DNA of 36,701 nt from Bradyrhizobium cenepequi (GCF_020329485.1 NZ_JAGKJI010000064.1:1-36701), one strand, 5' to 3'. Shown: positions 15,907-24,365, counted from the stretch's first letter. The notes: a model not told the origin generated them from the sequence alone. Translations and numbers: made by a program.

Positions 15907-17217
15907 TTACCGATCCGGATTGGCGCGCTCGAACTGGCGCAGCAGCCGGTTACCGCGTTCGACAGCCAGATCGAGCGCGGCCTGCGCTGACCGCTTGCCG
16001 GAGAACGCCTGCTCGAGCTCATCATCGATCACGTCGCGGATCAGAACGAAGGAGCCGAGCCGGATACCTCTAGAGTTCTCGGTCGGCGGTTTCAGCGTCA
16101 GTTGCTCGATCCCGATCGCCGCCCCCGGGTTGCGGTCGTAGAAGCCCTGCGCGCGGGTCAGCTCGTAGGCCGCGCGGGTGATCGGCAGATAACCGGTCGC
16201 CTGGTGCCAGGCGGCCTGGACCTCCGGCTTCGACAGATAAGCGAAGAACCTCGCAACGCCTGCATATTCCTCTCGCGGCCGATCGCGTAGCACCCATAGC
16301 GTGGCGCCGCCGATGATGCTGTTCTGCGGCGCGCCGGTAACGTCTGGCCAATAGGGCAGCATGCCGTAGCCGACCTCGAATTTCGAGTTGGCCTTGATAT
16401 CGGCGCTGGTGCCGGAGGAGCCGATGAAAATGCCGCACTCGCCCTTCTGGAAGCGCGGCTCGGCTGCCTGCCCGCGGCCGCTATAGTCGAACACCTTGGT
16501 GGCTTGCCATTCCACGAGTTGGGCGATGTGCTTCACCATCAGCGGATTGTCGAAGACAAGCTCCGCATCCAACCCACCGAAGCCATTGGTTTTGGTCGCG
16601 ATCGGCACATTGTGATAGGCGGAGAAATTCTCAACATTGATCCACGACGGCCACGACGTGGTGAATCCGCAAGGCGCGCCCGCCGCGCGCAACCGCTTTG
16701 CCGCGGCGCCAAGCTCGGGCCAGGTCTTGGGCGCCACCTCCGGGTCGAGGCCCGCGGCGCGAAACAGATCCTTGTTGTAATAGAGGATCGGGGTCGAGGA
16801 GTTGAAGGGAAACGACAGCAAATTGCCGCCGGCATCGGCATAGTAGCTGGTCACGGTCGGCAGGTACGCCGACGGCGAGAACGGCTCGGACTGGTCGCGC
16901 ATCAGCTCGAACACCGGATAGATCGCGCCGCGAGCGGCCATCATGGTGGCAGTGGCGATCTCATTGACCTGGACGATGGCAGGCTGGCTGCGCGAGCGGA
17001 AGGCGAAGATCGCTGCCGTGACCGTTTCGGTGTAGTTGCCCTTGTAGCTCGGCACGATCCGGTAGTCGGACTGGGACGCGTTGAAATCGGCGGCGAGCTT
17101 CTCCACCTGCTTGCCGAGTTCTCCCGACATCGCATGCCACCACAAGATCTCGGTCGCGGCATGCGCTGGAGATACGAGGAGAGTGGCCGCAAGCGCCGCT
17201 GGATATAGGAATCTCAT
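15907..17217 (-). CDS. UgpB-like extracellular solute-binding protein (orphan)
   Basis: Periplasmic type 2 binding protein of the sugar / glycerol-3-phosphate class, 436 residues from ATG 17217. An in-frame TTG at 17238 is less likely, and no strong ribosome-binding site is visible for either. The signal peptide MRFLYPAALAATLLVSPAHA is followed by TEILWWHAMSGELG, the usual beginning of UgpB-like proteins. Family segments include LLSFPFNSSTPILYYNKDLF, TWPELGAAAKRLRAAG, GECGIFIGSSG and WHQATGYLPITRAAY. No UgpA, UgpE or UgpC genes lie in the window. It is transcribed divergently from the DctP-type operon across a 219-base gap. The substrate is unassigned; glycerol-3-phosphate or its diesters are the family default. 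Confidence 0.87.
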   Translation of the reverse strand: MRFLYPAALAATLLVSPAHAATEILWWHAMSGELGKQVEKLAADFNASQSDYRIVPSYKGNYTETVTAAIFAFRSRSQPAIVQVNEIATATMMAARGAIYPVFELMRDQSEPFSPSAYLPTVTSYYADAGGNLLSFPFNSSTPILYYNKDLFRAAGLDPEVAPKTWPELGAAAKRLRAAGAPCGFTTSWPSWINVENFSAYHNVPIATKTNGFGGLDAELVFDNPLMVKHIAQLVEWQATKVFDYSGRGQAAEPRFQKGECGIFIGSSGTSADIKANSKFEVGYGMLPYWPDVTGAPQNSIIGGATLWVLRDRPREEYAGVARFFAYLSKPEVQAAWHQATGYLPITRAAYELTRAQGFYDRNPGAAIGIEQLTLKPPTENSRGIRLGSFVLIRDVIDDELEQAFSGKRSAQAALDLAVERGNRLLRQFERANPDR

Positions 17218-17436
17218 AAACAATGTCACGATACGCAATCCGGGTCTTCGTGCTTGAGAAGCGAAAATGACTTTTGCCCCTGATTAAGGCCGCACGGTAA
17301 CGGTTGCAATCCCAGCAAACCGTCGGGATGGCCCAATAACCGTAGATCGTCGGATAGCTATCTTTCCACCTTCTGCTAAAAAGTATTGAACCTTTTCTTC
17401 CCGCCATAGACGAAATCACAAGGGGATCTGTAGCCT
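17218..17436. promoter_or_regulatory. Divergent control region between two binding-protein genes
   Basis: The 219-base gap separates divergently transcribed UgpB-like and DctP-like genes and must hold both promoters. No convincing -35/-10 pair could be chosen. An imperfect dyad ACGGTTGC (17300-17307) / GCAAACCGT (17315-17323) near the middle, with one extra base in the right arm, is a possible operator for the OmpR-type regulator of the downstream operon. Confidence 0.3.
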
Positions 17437-18426
17437 GTGTACCGCCGCGCCGGCCTTTCGCGGACTATGACGCTTGTTGTCGCGCTACTGCTGACGGCAG
17501 TCGCAACGGGTGGGGCTGCGCGCGAGTTTCGGGCTTCAGATACCCAGAGCGAGGACTATCCGACCGTCGAGGCGCTGCGTTACATGGGCAGCCTGGTGGA
17601 GGAGCGAAGCGGCGGCCGCCATCATGTGCGAGTGTTTCACTCGCGGCAGCTTGGCGAGGAAAAGGAAACGCTGGAGCAGACGCGGGCAGGCGCGATCGAC
17701 ATCAACCGCACCAATGTGGCGCTGATCGGGACCACGGTGCCCGCAGCCAACGTGCTGGCGATGCCCTTCCTGTTCCGCTCGGTTGAACATTTGCAGAAGG
17801 TGCTGGATGGCCCCATCGGCAACGAGATCCTTAACTCATTCGAGGCTTACGGATTCGTCGGCTTGGCATTTTATGATTCGGGCGCGCGTTCGATCTACAA
17901 CAGTGTCCGTCCGATCCATTCGCTTGACGACCTCAAGGGCCTGCGGATTCGGGTCCAGCAGTCGCAGCAGATGTCGGACATGATCCGCGCGCTCGGCGCC
18001 GAACCGGTCCAATTGCCTTACGGCCAGGTGAAGACCGGCCTTTCCACCGGATTGATCGACGGCGCCGAAAACAACTGGCCGTCTTTCATCACCACCGATC
18101 ACTACAAGTTCGCAGGCTTCTATACGCTGACCGAACATACGATGAACCCGGAAGTGCTGGTGATGTCGCAAAAGGCGTGGGCGAGCCTGTCGGTCGACGA
18201 CCAGGCGCTTTTCCGCGACGCCGCGAAGCGCTCCAGCCGCTTCATGCGCGAGAAGTGGAAGGACCTCGATGAGCGCTCGCGTCAGCGAGCCGAAGCCGCG
18301 GGCGTGAAGATCATCGGCGATGTCGACCGCAGGCCGTTCGAGGCAGCAATGGCAGGGCTCTATGCCAAAGTGCAGCGCGATCCAGCGATCGCATCATTGA
18401 TCGAGCGCATCCGCAAGGTGGAGTAA
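17437..18426 (+). CDS. DctP-type TRAP solute-binding protein linked to a kinase operon
   Basis: Periplasmic DctP-family receptor, 329 residues from GTG 17437, with AAGGGGA about 10 bases upstream. The signal peptide MTLVVALLLTAVATGGAA is followed by REFRASDTQSEDYPTV. Family hallmarks are FHSRQLGEEKETLEQTRAGAIDI, the LDDLKGLRIRVQ segment with Arg172 in the position that binds the ligand carboxylate, and GLIDGAENNWPSF. The usual DctQ and DctM permease genes are absent; instead the next gene, 6 bases downstream, is a membrane histidine kinase. Context therefore suggests a periplasmic sensor subunit rather than transport. The ligand is likely an organic acid, by family. Confidence 0.87.
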   Translation: MYRRAGLSRTMTLVVALLLTAVATGGAAREFRASDTQSEDYPTVEALRYMGSLVEERSGGRHHVRVFHSRQLGEEKETLEQTRAGAIDINRTNVALIGTTVPAANVLAMPFLFRSVEHLQKVLDGPIGNEILNSFEAYGFVGLAFYDSGARSIYNSVRPIHSLDDLKGLRIRVQQSQQMSDMIRALGAEPVQLPYGQVKTGLSTGLIDGAENNWPSFITTDHYKFAGFYTLTEHTMNPEVLVMSQKAWASLSVDDQALFRDAAKRSSRFMREKWKDLDERSRQRAEAAGVKIIGDVDRRPFEAAMAGLYAKVQRDPAIASLIERIRKVE

Positions 18427-18432
18427 GCGAGC

Positions 18433-20526
18433 TTGGCAGCGCCCGGACAGGATGGAGCAGTGGGACGGCAGGCGAGCCTTGCCGCGCGCGGTCGCGTGCA
18501 CATCGTCCAGATGCTGCGGGCGGTGCCGATCCGCTGGCGCATCCTGTCGATCGCGCTACTCAACTCGGCGGTCGTGGTGGTGCTGGCGGCATTGATCTGG
18601 AACGGCGCCACTGTGCTTCGCTCGGCCTGGGAGGATGTGCGGCAGGTTCGGGAGTCCGACAAGATCCTCGCCAAGCTCGAGACCGAGACCAGCCGGCTGC
18701 AGAACCTGATCCACCGCTACATCAACCAGCCGAGCCCCGAGCTGTTCGCCGAGATCCTGCTGCTCCGCGAGGCGGTGCTCGGCACGCTGACCACGCGTGC
18801 TGCCACCGACCCGATGCTGTCAGGATCGGTCGAGCAGCTCGAGCGCGTCACCAGCCGCTTGCTGGACGGCTTCGGCGAACTCCGCGCCGTGCAGGCCAAG
18901 ATCACCAAGACCTATGAGGAGCAGGTGCTCGGGCCGGCCAAGGACATGGCCGGGCTCTACTCAATCATCGAAGGCGCTACCGGCCATCGCGACGCGCTGA
19001 TCTGGCCATCGCTCGGCAAATCCCGCGAGGCCTTCACCGCGATGCTGGTTGCGGCGAACGCCTATTATCTGTCGCTCTCGACCGCATCCGCCGAAGAGGC
19101 CCGTCGCAACAGCGAGACGATCGAGAAGACGATTCCCGTGATGATCGACCTCGCCGACAACGACCTGCAGCGGCTGGCGCTGGCACGGCTGAACAAGCGG
19201 ACCGAAGCCTTGCGCGAGGGATTGGGAAAACTGACCGAGCAGCTCTCCAGCCGCACGGAGCTGTTGCGCAACACCATCGACGCCAGCCAGGCCGACGCCA
19301 TTGGCGTGATCGACGATCTCTCGATCAAGATGCGCCAGCGCGAGCAGAAGGCGCAGGAGACCTTTGACCGGACACTGTCGGACATCTCGCGCCGTGTGCT
19401 CTCGATCGCGGTGATCTTCCTCGGCATCATCGTTTCCGCAGGCGTGCTGATCGCGCTCTCGATCCGCCTGCCGCTGCAGCAGATCATGGCCTCGATGCAC
19501 GCCATCACATCGGGCAATTACGACCGCCGCGTGCAAGGCACCGATGCCAGGGACGAGGTCGGCGCCATGGCGCGTGCGGTGGAAGTGTTCCGCGAGAATG
19601 CAATCGCCAAGCGCCAGACCGAGGACGAATTGCGCGCCGCCAAGGAACGGGCTGAGAGCGCGCTGCTTGAGCTCAACACGGCGCAGCAGAACCTGATCGA
19701 TGCCGAGCGGCTGGCGGCGCTCGGCGGGCTGGTTGCCGGCGTCGCTCATGAGGTGAACAACCCGATCGGCATCAGCCTGACGGTGGCCTCGAGCTTTGCG
19801 CGCCGCACCGAAATATTCGAGCACGAGCTGAAATCAGAGCAACTACGCCGCTCCAAGCTCGACGAATTCGTCAAGAGCTCGCGCGATGCCGCCCAGCAGC
19901 TCGTCGCCAACCTGCAGCGCGCGGGCGAACTGATCCAGTCGTTCAAGCAGGTGGCGGTCGACCGCTCGCATGCCGAGCGCCGCCAGTTTTCCTTGAGCGA
20001 AGCAACCGACCAGATCGTCGCCAGCCTTCGCCCGGTGTTGAAGAAGGCCGCGATCGCCCTGACCGTCGACGTGCCGGAAGGCCTGATGATCGACGGCTAT
20101 CCCGGCTCCTACGGGCAAATTTTAACTAATCTTTTCCTTAACGCAGTCAATCATGCGTTCGCCGACGGGCGATCGGGGACGATCACGATTTCAGCGCGGG
20201 CCCGTGGCAGCGACGACGTCGAGATCATCTTCGCCGACAACGGCGCCGGCATGACGCCGGACGTGCAGCGCCAGGCCTTCGATCCATTCTTCACCACCCG
20301 CCGCAATGACGGCGGCACCGGCCTGGGCTTGCATATTGTCTATAATCTTGTCACCCAACAGCTCGGCGGTCGCATGGTGCTGGAGTCAAGGCTAGGACAA
20401 GGCACCACTTTTCGCATTATCATGCCGAAGATCGCCAAGGGTCAGCCGATGGGTCAGCCCGCGATCGCGGACCAAGCCACCGACGGAATTGCTCAATGGC
20501 CGAACAGGACGATGTCCTCCACCTGA
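18433..20526 (+). CDS. Membrane histidine kinase with large helical periplasmic domain
   Basis: Sensor kinase of 697 residues. TM1 is at about 35-57 (LSIALLNSAVVVVLAALIW) and TM2 at about 322-344 (VLSIAVIFLGIIVSAGVLIAL). They enclose a ~264-residue, mostly helical periplasmic domain whose size and composition recall helical-bundle (HBM/TorS-like) sensors; that match is inference. A HAMP segment (about 345-395), a coiled coil (LRAAKERAESALLELNTAQQN) and HisKA follow, with phospho-acceptor His439 in GLVAGVAHEVNNPIG. The ATPase domain has N box NLFLNAVNHAF, G1 DNGAGM and G2 GGTGLGLHIV. The start TTG 18433 (GGAG 9 bases upstream) is uncertain; ATG 18511 is also possible. The gene's 3' end overlaps the next kinase gene by 31 bases. 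A bound DctP-type protein may provide the signal. Confidence 0.88.
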   Translation: MAAPGQDGAVGRQASLAARGRVHIVQMLRAVPIRWRILSIALLNSAVVVVLAALIWNGATVLRSAWEDVRQVRESDKILAKLETETSRLQNLIHRYINQPSPELFAEILLLREAVLGTLTTRAATDPMLSGSVEQLERVTSRLLDGFGELRAVQAKITKTYEEQVLGPAKDMAGLYSIIEGATGHRDALIWPSLGKSREAFTAMLVAANAYYLSLSTASAEEARRNSETIEKTIPVMIDLADNDLQRLALARLNKRTEALREGLGKLTEQLSSRTELLRNTIDASQADAIGVIDDLSIKMRQREQKAQETFDRTLSDISRRVLSIAVIFLGIIVSAGVLIALSIRLPLQQIMASMHAITSGNYDRRVQGTDARDEVGAMARAVEVFRENAIAKRQTEDELRAAKERAESALLELNTAQQNLIDAERLAALGGLVAGVAHEVNNPIGISLTVASSFARRTEIFEHELKSEQLRRSKLDEFVKSSRDAAQQLVANLQRAGELIQSFKQVAVDRSHAERRQFSLSEATDQIVASLRPVLKKAAIALTVDVPEGLMIDGYPGSYGQILTNLFLNAVNHAFADGRSGTITISARARGSDDVEIIFADNGAGMTPDVQRQAFDPFFTTRRNDGGTGLGLHIVYNLVTQQLGGRMVLESRLGQGTTFRIIMPKIAKGQPMGQPAIADQATDGIAQWPNRTMSST

Positions 20527-22238
20527 TCGACGACACCGGGGCCGCGCCGGAGGATTCGTCCGCGCGCAAATGGAAGGTGGCGGTCATCGACGACGATGCT
20601 GCGGTGCATGAAGGCACCCGCTTCGCGCTGTCCGACTACAGCCTGAACGGCGCCACGCTGGAGATCCTCTCGGCCTATTCTGCGGCGGAAGGTCGCAAGC
20701 TGATGCGGGAGCATCCGGATATCGCGGCCGTCCTGCTTGACGTCATCATGGAGACCGACGTCGCCGGGCTCGAGCTCGTCGAATATATCCGCAACGAGAT
20801 CAAGAACGAGACCGTCCGCATCATCCTGCGCACCGGACAGCCGGGCCAGGCGCCGGAACGGCGGGTGATCGTCCAGTACGACATCAACGACTACAAGGCC
20901 AAGACCGAGCTCACCGCCGACAAGCTGTTCACCTCCTTGACCGCGGCGCTGCGCAGTTATCAGCAGCTCGAGCGCATGGTGCAGACCAGGCGCGGGCTCG
21001 AGATCATCATCGATGCCGCCTCCACGCTCTACGACTTCAAATCGATGCAGCGGCTTGCCGAGGGCGTGCTGACCCAGCTCGCCTCGCTGCTCAATGTCGA
21101 GTGCGCCGGCATCCTGGTGCTGCGCGACGACGGCGCCGGCAGCGAATTGTCGGTGCTGGCGGGCTCCGGCTGCTACAGCCGTTTCATCGGCACCACCAGC
21201 TCGAAGTCGCTCGATCCTGATTTGCGCGAGATGGTGGAAGCCGCCTTCCAGCGCCGCAAGAACGAATTCGCCGACCACCGCAGCGTGCTCTATTTGCGCA
21301 CCGGCAGCGGCCGCGAGGTCGTGGTGCTCCTGCAGGCGGAGCGCCAGCTCTCTGACACTGACCGCGCACTGGTCGAGATTTTCTCGAGCCGGCTCTCCAT
21401 CGCGTTCGACAACGTGATCCTGTACCAGCAGCTTCACGAGGCCAACACACAGCTCGAGGACCGCGTCGCCCAGCGCACCCGCGCGCTGATGCAGGCCAAC
21501 CGCCGGCTTTCGGCGCAGTGGCTGAGGCTGCAGCGCGCCAACGGCTTCAAGAACGAGATCCTGGGCACGGTTGCCCATGACCTCAAGAATCCGCTCGGCG
21601 TGATCCTTGGCCGCACCGAGATGTTGACCGAGTTGATCGGCGCCGGCTCGCCACGGGAAGCGATCGGGACTCAGGTCGAGCACATCAGGGACGCCACAAA
21701 GCGCCTGACGTCGATGGTGGATCATCTGATCTCGGATGCGATGGCTGACGCCTTTGACATCACCATCCGCCGTGAAGCGGTTGATATCGCGGCCCTTGTC
21801 AACGAGGTCGCCGAAGCAAATTTGCCGCTGGCAGTCAACAAGCAGCAGAGCATCTCGGTTTCCGCGCCGCCGAATTTCGTGACCATGTGCGACGCCGACC
21901 GCATTCGCGAAGCAATCGACAATCTGGTCAGCAATGCCATCAAATACTCACCAATCGGCGGCAAGATCACGGTGGTCGTCACACATGAGGGTGACAACAC
22001 GGTGATCCGGATCGCCGACGAGGGCGCCGGCCTTTCGCCGGAGGATTTGGGGCGCCTATTCGGCAGGTTCCAGCGGCTGTCGGCCAAGCCAACCGCGGGT
22101 GAGAGTTCGACCGGACTGGGACTTTCGATCGTCAAACGCATTATCGACATGCATGGCGGCCATGTAACGGCGCAGAGCCCCGGCCCCGGACAGGGGTCGA
22201 CCTTTACGGTTACATTGCCTGCTACAGCAGAGACATGA
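20496..22238 (+). CDS. Soluble receiver-DUF3369-histidine kinase
   Basis: Cytoplasmic kinase of 580 residues without membrane segments. The receiver domain spans about 26-150, with acidic residues Asp32-34, phospho-acceptor Asp82 (LLDVIMET), LRTGQPG and Lys134/136 in YDINDYKAKTEL. A GAF-like DUF3369 domain follows (about 155-310; LEIIIDAASTLYDF, EGVLTQLASLLNVECAGILV). A coiled coil leads into HisKA with His361 (GTVAHDLKNPLGVILGR), then an ATPase domain (DNLVSNAIKYSP, DEGAGLS, STGLGLSIVKRI). The ATG at 20496 overlaps the upstream kinase and the stop overlaps the regulator ATG (ATGA). The order fits a phosphorelay in which kinase 1 could phosphorylate this receiver and His361 then charges the downstream regulator. 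The direction of flow is inferred. Confidence 0.9.
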   Translation: MAEQDDVLHLIDDTGAAPEDSSARKWKVAVIDDDAAVHEGTRFALSDYSLNGATLEILSAYSAAEGRKLMREHPDIAAVLLDVIMETDVAGLELVEYIRNEIKNETVRIILRTGQPGQAPERRVIVQYDINDYKAKTELTADKLFTSLTAALRSYQQLERMVQTRRGLEIIIDAASTLYDFKSMQRLAEGVLTQLASLLNVECAGILVLRDDGAGSELSVLAGSGCYSRFIGTTSSKSLDPDLREMVEAAFQRRKNEFADHRSVLYLRTGSGREVVVLLQAERQLSDTDRALVEIFSSRLSIAFDNVILYQQLHEANTQLEDRVAQRTRALMQANRRLSAQWLRLQRANGFKNEILGTVAHDLKNPLGVILGRTEMLTELIGAGSPREAIGTQVEHIRDATKRLTSMVDHLISDAMADAFDITIRREAVDIAALVNEVAEANLPLAVNKQQSISVSAPPNFVTMCDADRIREAIDNLVSNAIKYSPIGGKITVVVTHEGDNTVIRIADEGAGLSPEDLGRLFGRFQRLSAKPTAGESSTGLGLSIVKRIIDMHGGHVTAQSPGPGQGSTFTVTLPATAET

Positions 22239-22975
22239 TGACCCAGAGCCCGCACATCATCATCGTTGATGACGAGGCACCGGCCCGCGAGATGGTCGGT
22301 GATTACCTCAAGATGCACGGCTTTGGCGTGACGCTGTGCGACGGTGGAAAAAGCCTGCGAAGCGTGATCGAGACCAATCACCCTGACCTCGTGGTGCTCG
22401 ACCTCAACATGCCCGAGGAAGATGGGCTGTCGATCATCCGCGATCTCAAGAGCCGGATGAATGTGCCGGTCATCATGCTGACGGCAACCGCGAGCCCGAT
22501 CGATCGCGTGGTCGGGCTTGAGCTGGGCGCCGACGATTACGTGGCAAAGCCCTGTGAGCTGCGCGAGCTGATGGCGCGGATCCGCTCGGTGCTGCGGCGG
22601 AGCACGCCGGTCAAAACGGCAGCGCCCGAGGCGGCGGCCGCCAAGGCCGAGAAGGAGCAATTGGTCCGTTTCGGTACCAAGTGGCTCGATCTGCAGGCGC
22701 AGGCGCTACGCGACGACGAAGGCAACGAGCATCCACTGACGGCGTCCGAGTTCGGGCTCTTGAAGGTGTTTGCGGCCAATCCGAAACGGGTGTTATCGCG
22801 CGAGCGGCTGCTCGAACTGGCCAATGCGCGCGATGCCGAGGCCTTCGACCGCGCGGTCGACCTGCGGATCATGCGGATCCGCCGCAAGATCGAGATCGAT
22901 CCGACCAAGCCCTCGGTCATCCGCACCATCCGCGGCGGCGGATATCTGTTCTCACCGAGCGGCGAAAAAGCCTGA
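22235..22975 (+). CDS. OmpR/PhoB-type response regulator
   Basis: DNA-binding regulator of 246 residues. The receiver domain covers 1-125, with acidic pair Asp12/Asp13, phospho-acceptor Asp56 (VVLDLNMPEEDGL), Thr in MLTATAS and Lys in DDYVAKPCELREL. An alanine-rich linker leads to a winged-helix output domain (about 145-242; ALRDDEGNEHPLTASEFGLL, then VDLRIMRIRRKIE, then IRTIRGGGYLF). ATG 22235 overlaps the kinase stop by four bases; ATG 22238 is the next codon and would work equally. It is the last gene of the dctP-kinase-kinase-regulator operon. Targets may include this operon or the divergent UgpB-like gene. Confidence 0.92.
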   Translation: MMTQSPHIIIVDDEAPAREMVGDYLKMHGFGVTLCDGGKSLRSVIETNHPDLVVLDLNMPEEDGLSIIRDLKSRMNVPVIMLTATASPIDRVVGLELGADDYVAKPCELRELMARIRSVLRRSTPVKTAAPEAAAAKAEKEQLVRFGTKWLDLQAQALRDDEGNEHPLTASEFGLLKVFAANPKRVLSRERLLELANARDAEAFDRAVDLRIMRIRRKIEIDPTKPSVIRTIRGGGYLFSPSGEKA

Positions 22976-23110
22976 TCTGCGCCGGCGCCCGATGATGGGC
23001 GTGCACACATTGCAGCCGGCCTTCGGTTCCTTTCGGCGACGTCCCAATCAATTTTCCATGTATTGAAATTACTGGTATTTTTGCCCCGAATGTTTCGTCG
23101 GCCGCGCTCT

Positions 23111-23142
23111 GACGAAACAATTCTCCTACCGATGAAACCATT
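23111..23142 (+). promoter_or_regulatory. Paired GAnGAAACnATT motifs upstream of sigma gene
   Basis: GACGAAACAATT (23111-23122) and GATGAAACCATT (23131-23142) lie 87-118 bases before the ECF sigma gene. An exact copy of the first occurs at 23862-23873 before the small exported protein gene. A shared motif in both control regions could be the -35 element read by this sigma factor. No matching -10 was identified. The rest of the 22976-23228 gap shows no gene. Confidence 0.35.
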
Positions 23143-23228
23143 TTCCGCTTTTCGCGCAGACATCCCGAAACCGTGGCTAATTAACAATTCTCCCAATGAA
23201 AGCCGCCAAGGCGAATTGGGAGCCGGTC

Positions 23229-23840
23229 ATGTCGAACGTCGTCGCCATCAACGCCGCAGCCAACGTGCATATCGCCGTTGCCCGCCAGACATCCGACGAA
23301 ATGCTGCTCGGCAAGATCGCCACAGGCGACCGCACTGCCATGCACGTGCTCTATTCCCGTCACAACGTCCGGGTTTATCGTTTTGTGCTGCGCATGGTCC
23401 GCGACACCACGGTGGCCGAAGATCTCGTCAGCCAGGTGTTCCTGGACGTTTGGCGCACGGCCGAACAATTCGAAGGCCGCTCGCAGGTTTCTACCTGGCT
23501 GCTGTCGATCGCCCGCTTCAAGGCGCTCACTGCGTTGCGCCAGCGCAAGCACGAGGACATCGACCAGGAAGAAGTGCTCGACATCGTCGACGGAGCCGAT
23601 ACGCCCGAAGCCGCGCTTGATCGCGCCACCACCAGCGAGATCCTCCGCGCCTGCATCGCGAAACTGTCGCCGGCACACCGCGAGATCATCAACCTCGTCT
23701 ACTATCACGAGAAATCTGTGGAAGAGGCCGGCGAGATCATCGGCATTCCCCAGAGCACTGTGAAGACCCGAATGTTCTATGCCCGCAAGCAATTGGCCGA
23801 GTTGCTGAGATGCGCCGGCGTGGAAAGCCTCGCGGCGTGA
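23229..23840 (+). CDS. ECF RNA polymerase sigma factor
   Basis: Sigma-70 family ECF factor of 203 residues. Start ATG 23229 is chosen because GGGAG sits 7-8 bases upstream; the frame is open from 23196 but without a better site. Region 2 is at about 45-110 (LYSRHNVRVYRFVLRMVRD, EDLVSQVFLDVWR, STWLLSIARFKALTALR). Region 4 is at about 140-195 (LSPAHREIINLVYYHEKSV, IPQSTVKTRMFYARKQL). No anti-sigma gene adjoins it. The next gene encodes a 59-residue exported protein, and both upstream regions share a 12-base motif, suggesting autoregulation and a common regulon. This factor belongs to the general ECF type common in alphaproteobacteria and differs from the NTF2-fused one at 6412-7302. Confidence 0.9.
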   Translation: MSNVVAINAAANVHIAVARQTSDEMLLGKIATGDRTAMHVLYSRHNVRVYRFVLRMVRDTTVAEDLVSQVFLDVWRTAEQFEGRSQVSTWLLSIARFKALTALRQRKHEDIDQEEVLDIVDGADTPEAALDRATTSEILRACIAKLSPAHREIINLVYYHEKSVEEAGEIIGIPQSTVKTRMFYARKQLAELLRCAGVESLAA

Positions 23841-23861
23841 AGCAGCGATCCGGAAATCGGC

Positions 23862-23873
23862 GACGAAACAATT
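23862..23873 (+). promoter_or_regulatory. GACGAAACAATT motif upstream of small exported protein
   Basis: An exact 12-base match to 23111-23122, located 88 bases before the ATG of the 59-residue protein gene. The distance to the start is like that of the copies before the sigma gene. Candidate -35 element of the neighbouring ECF sigma factor. Confidence 0.35.
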
Positions 23874-23961
23874 GAAGCAGTCGACGACATCACCCGGAAA
23901 AACTCGCTCTCTATACCATTAACCATCGAACGCAACGCCAACGCCGAACAGGAGAAAAGAC

Positions 23962-24141
23962 ATGCTGAAGCCGTCCTTCCGCTTCTTCATCATCCCGCTC
24001 GGCGCAGTCGCTACGCTCGCGACACTATCGAGCCAGAACGTCTCACCGCGCGCGCAGCGCGATGCCGGTATGACGTCGGTACGCGAGCAGGTGATCGATT
24101 GCAGCACCAAGAGCGCCGCAGAAATCTGCGAGATCAGGTAG
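23962..24141 (+). CDS. Small exported protein with two cysteines (59 aa)
   Basis: A 59-residue protein preceded by a strong ribosome-binding site (AGGAG, 7 bases before ATG 23962) and followed by a good intrinsic terminator at 24188-24228, so it is a genuine short gene. The N-terminus MLKPSFRFFIIPLGAVATLA looks like a signal peptide or membrane anchor. The remainder is polar, with Cys46 and Cys56 ten residues apart (IDCSTKSAAEICEIR), possibly a disulfide in the periplasm. No family is recognised. It lies 121 bases after the ECF sigma gene, shares a motif with that gene's upstream region, and precedes CcdA/thioredoxin-type genes. A role in envelope stress is only a suggestion. Confidence 0.75.
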   Translation: MLKPSFRFFIIPLGAVATLATLSSQNVSPRAQRDAGMTSVREQVIDCSTKSAAEICEIR

Positions 24142-24187
24142 CGAGTTTGTACGTCTTCAAGTTCTAACCTCCCAAACTACCTCCTGC

Positions 24188-24228
24188 GACCCGGCCGGGA
24201 TGCCCCCCAGCCGGGTCGCTCTGTTTTT
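24188..24228 (+). terminator. Intrinsic terminator after small exported protein
   Basis: Perfect stem GACCCGGC (24188-24195) / GCCGGGTC (24210-24217), followed by GCTCTGTTTTT. It ends the small-gene transcript 47 bases after its stop. Confidence 0.8.
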
Positions 24229-24365
24229 GCGGCCGTATAGAAGTCTCACACAGACGTGACCTCGCCCCGAATGAGGCAGCCGTAACGGCTGATCTCGCTA
24301 TCGCGAAGAACATCACACTGCCGGCGCAGGCATTGGGCTTGGCCGGCTGGCGATGGGCGGTTCTG

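Noticed and set aside
20493..21725. Minus-strand open frame over the second kinase
   Set aside because: No ribosome-binding site and composition typical of an antisense frame; the plus-strand kinase domains are unmistakable.
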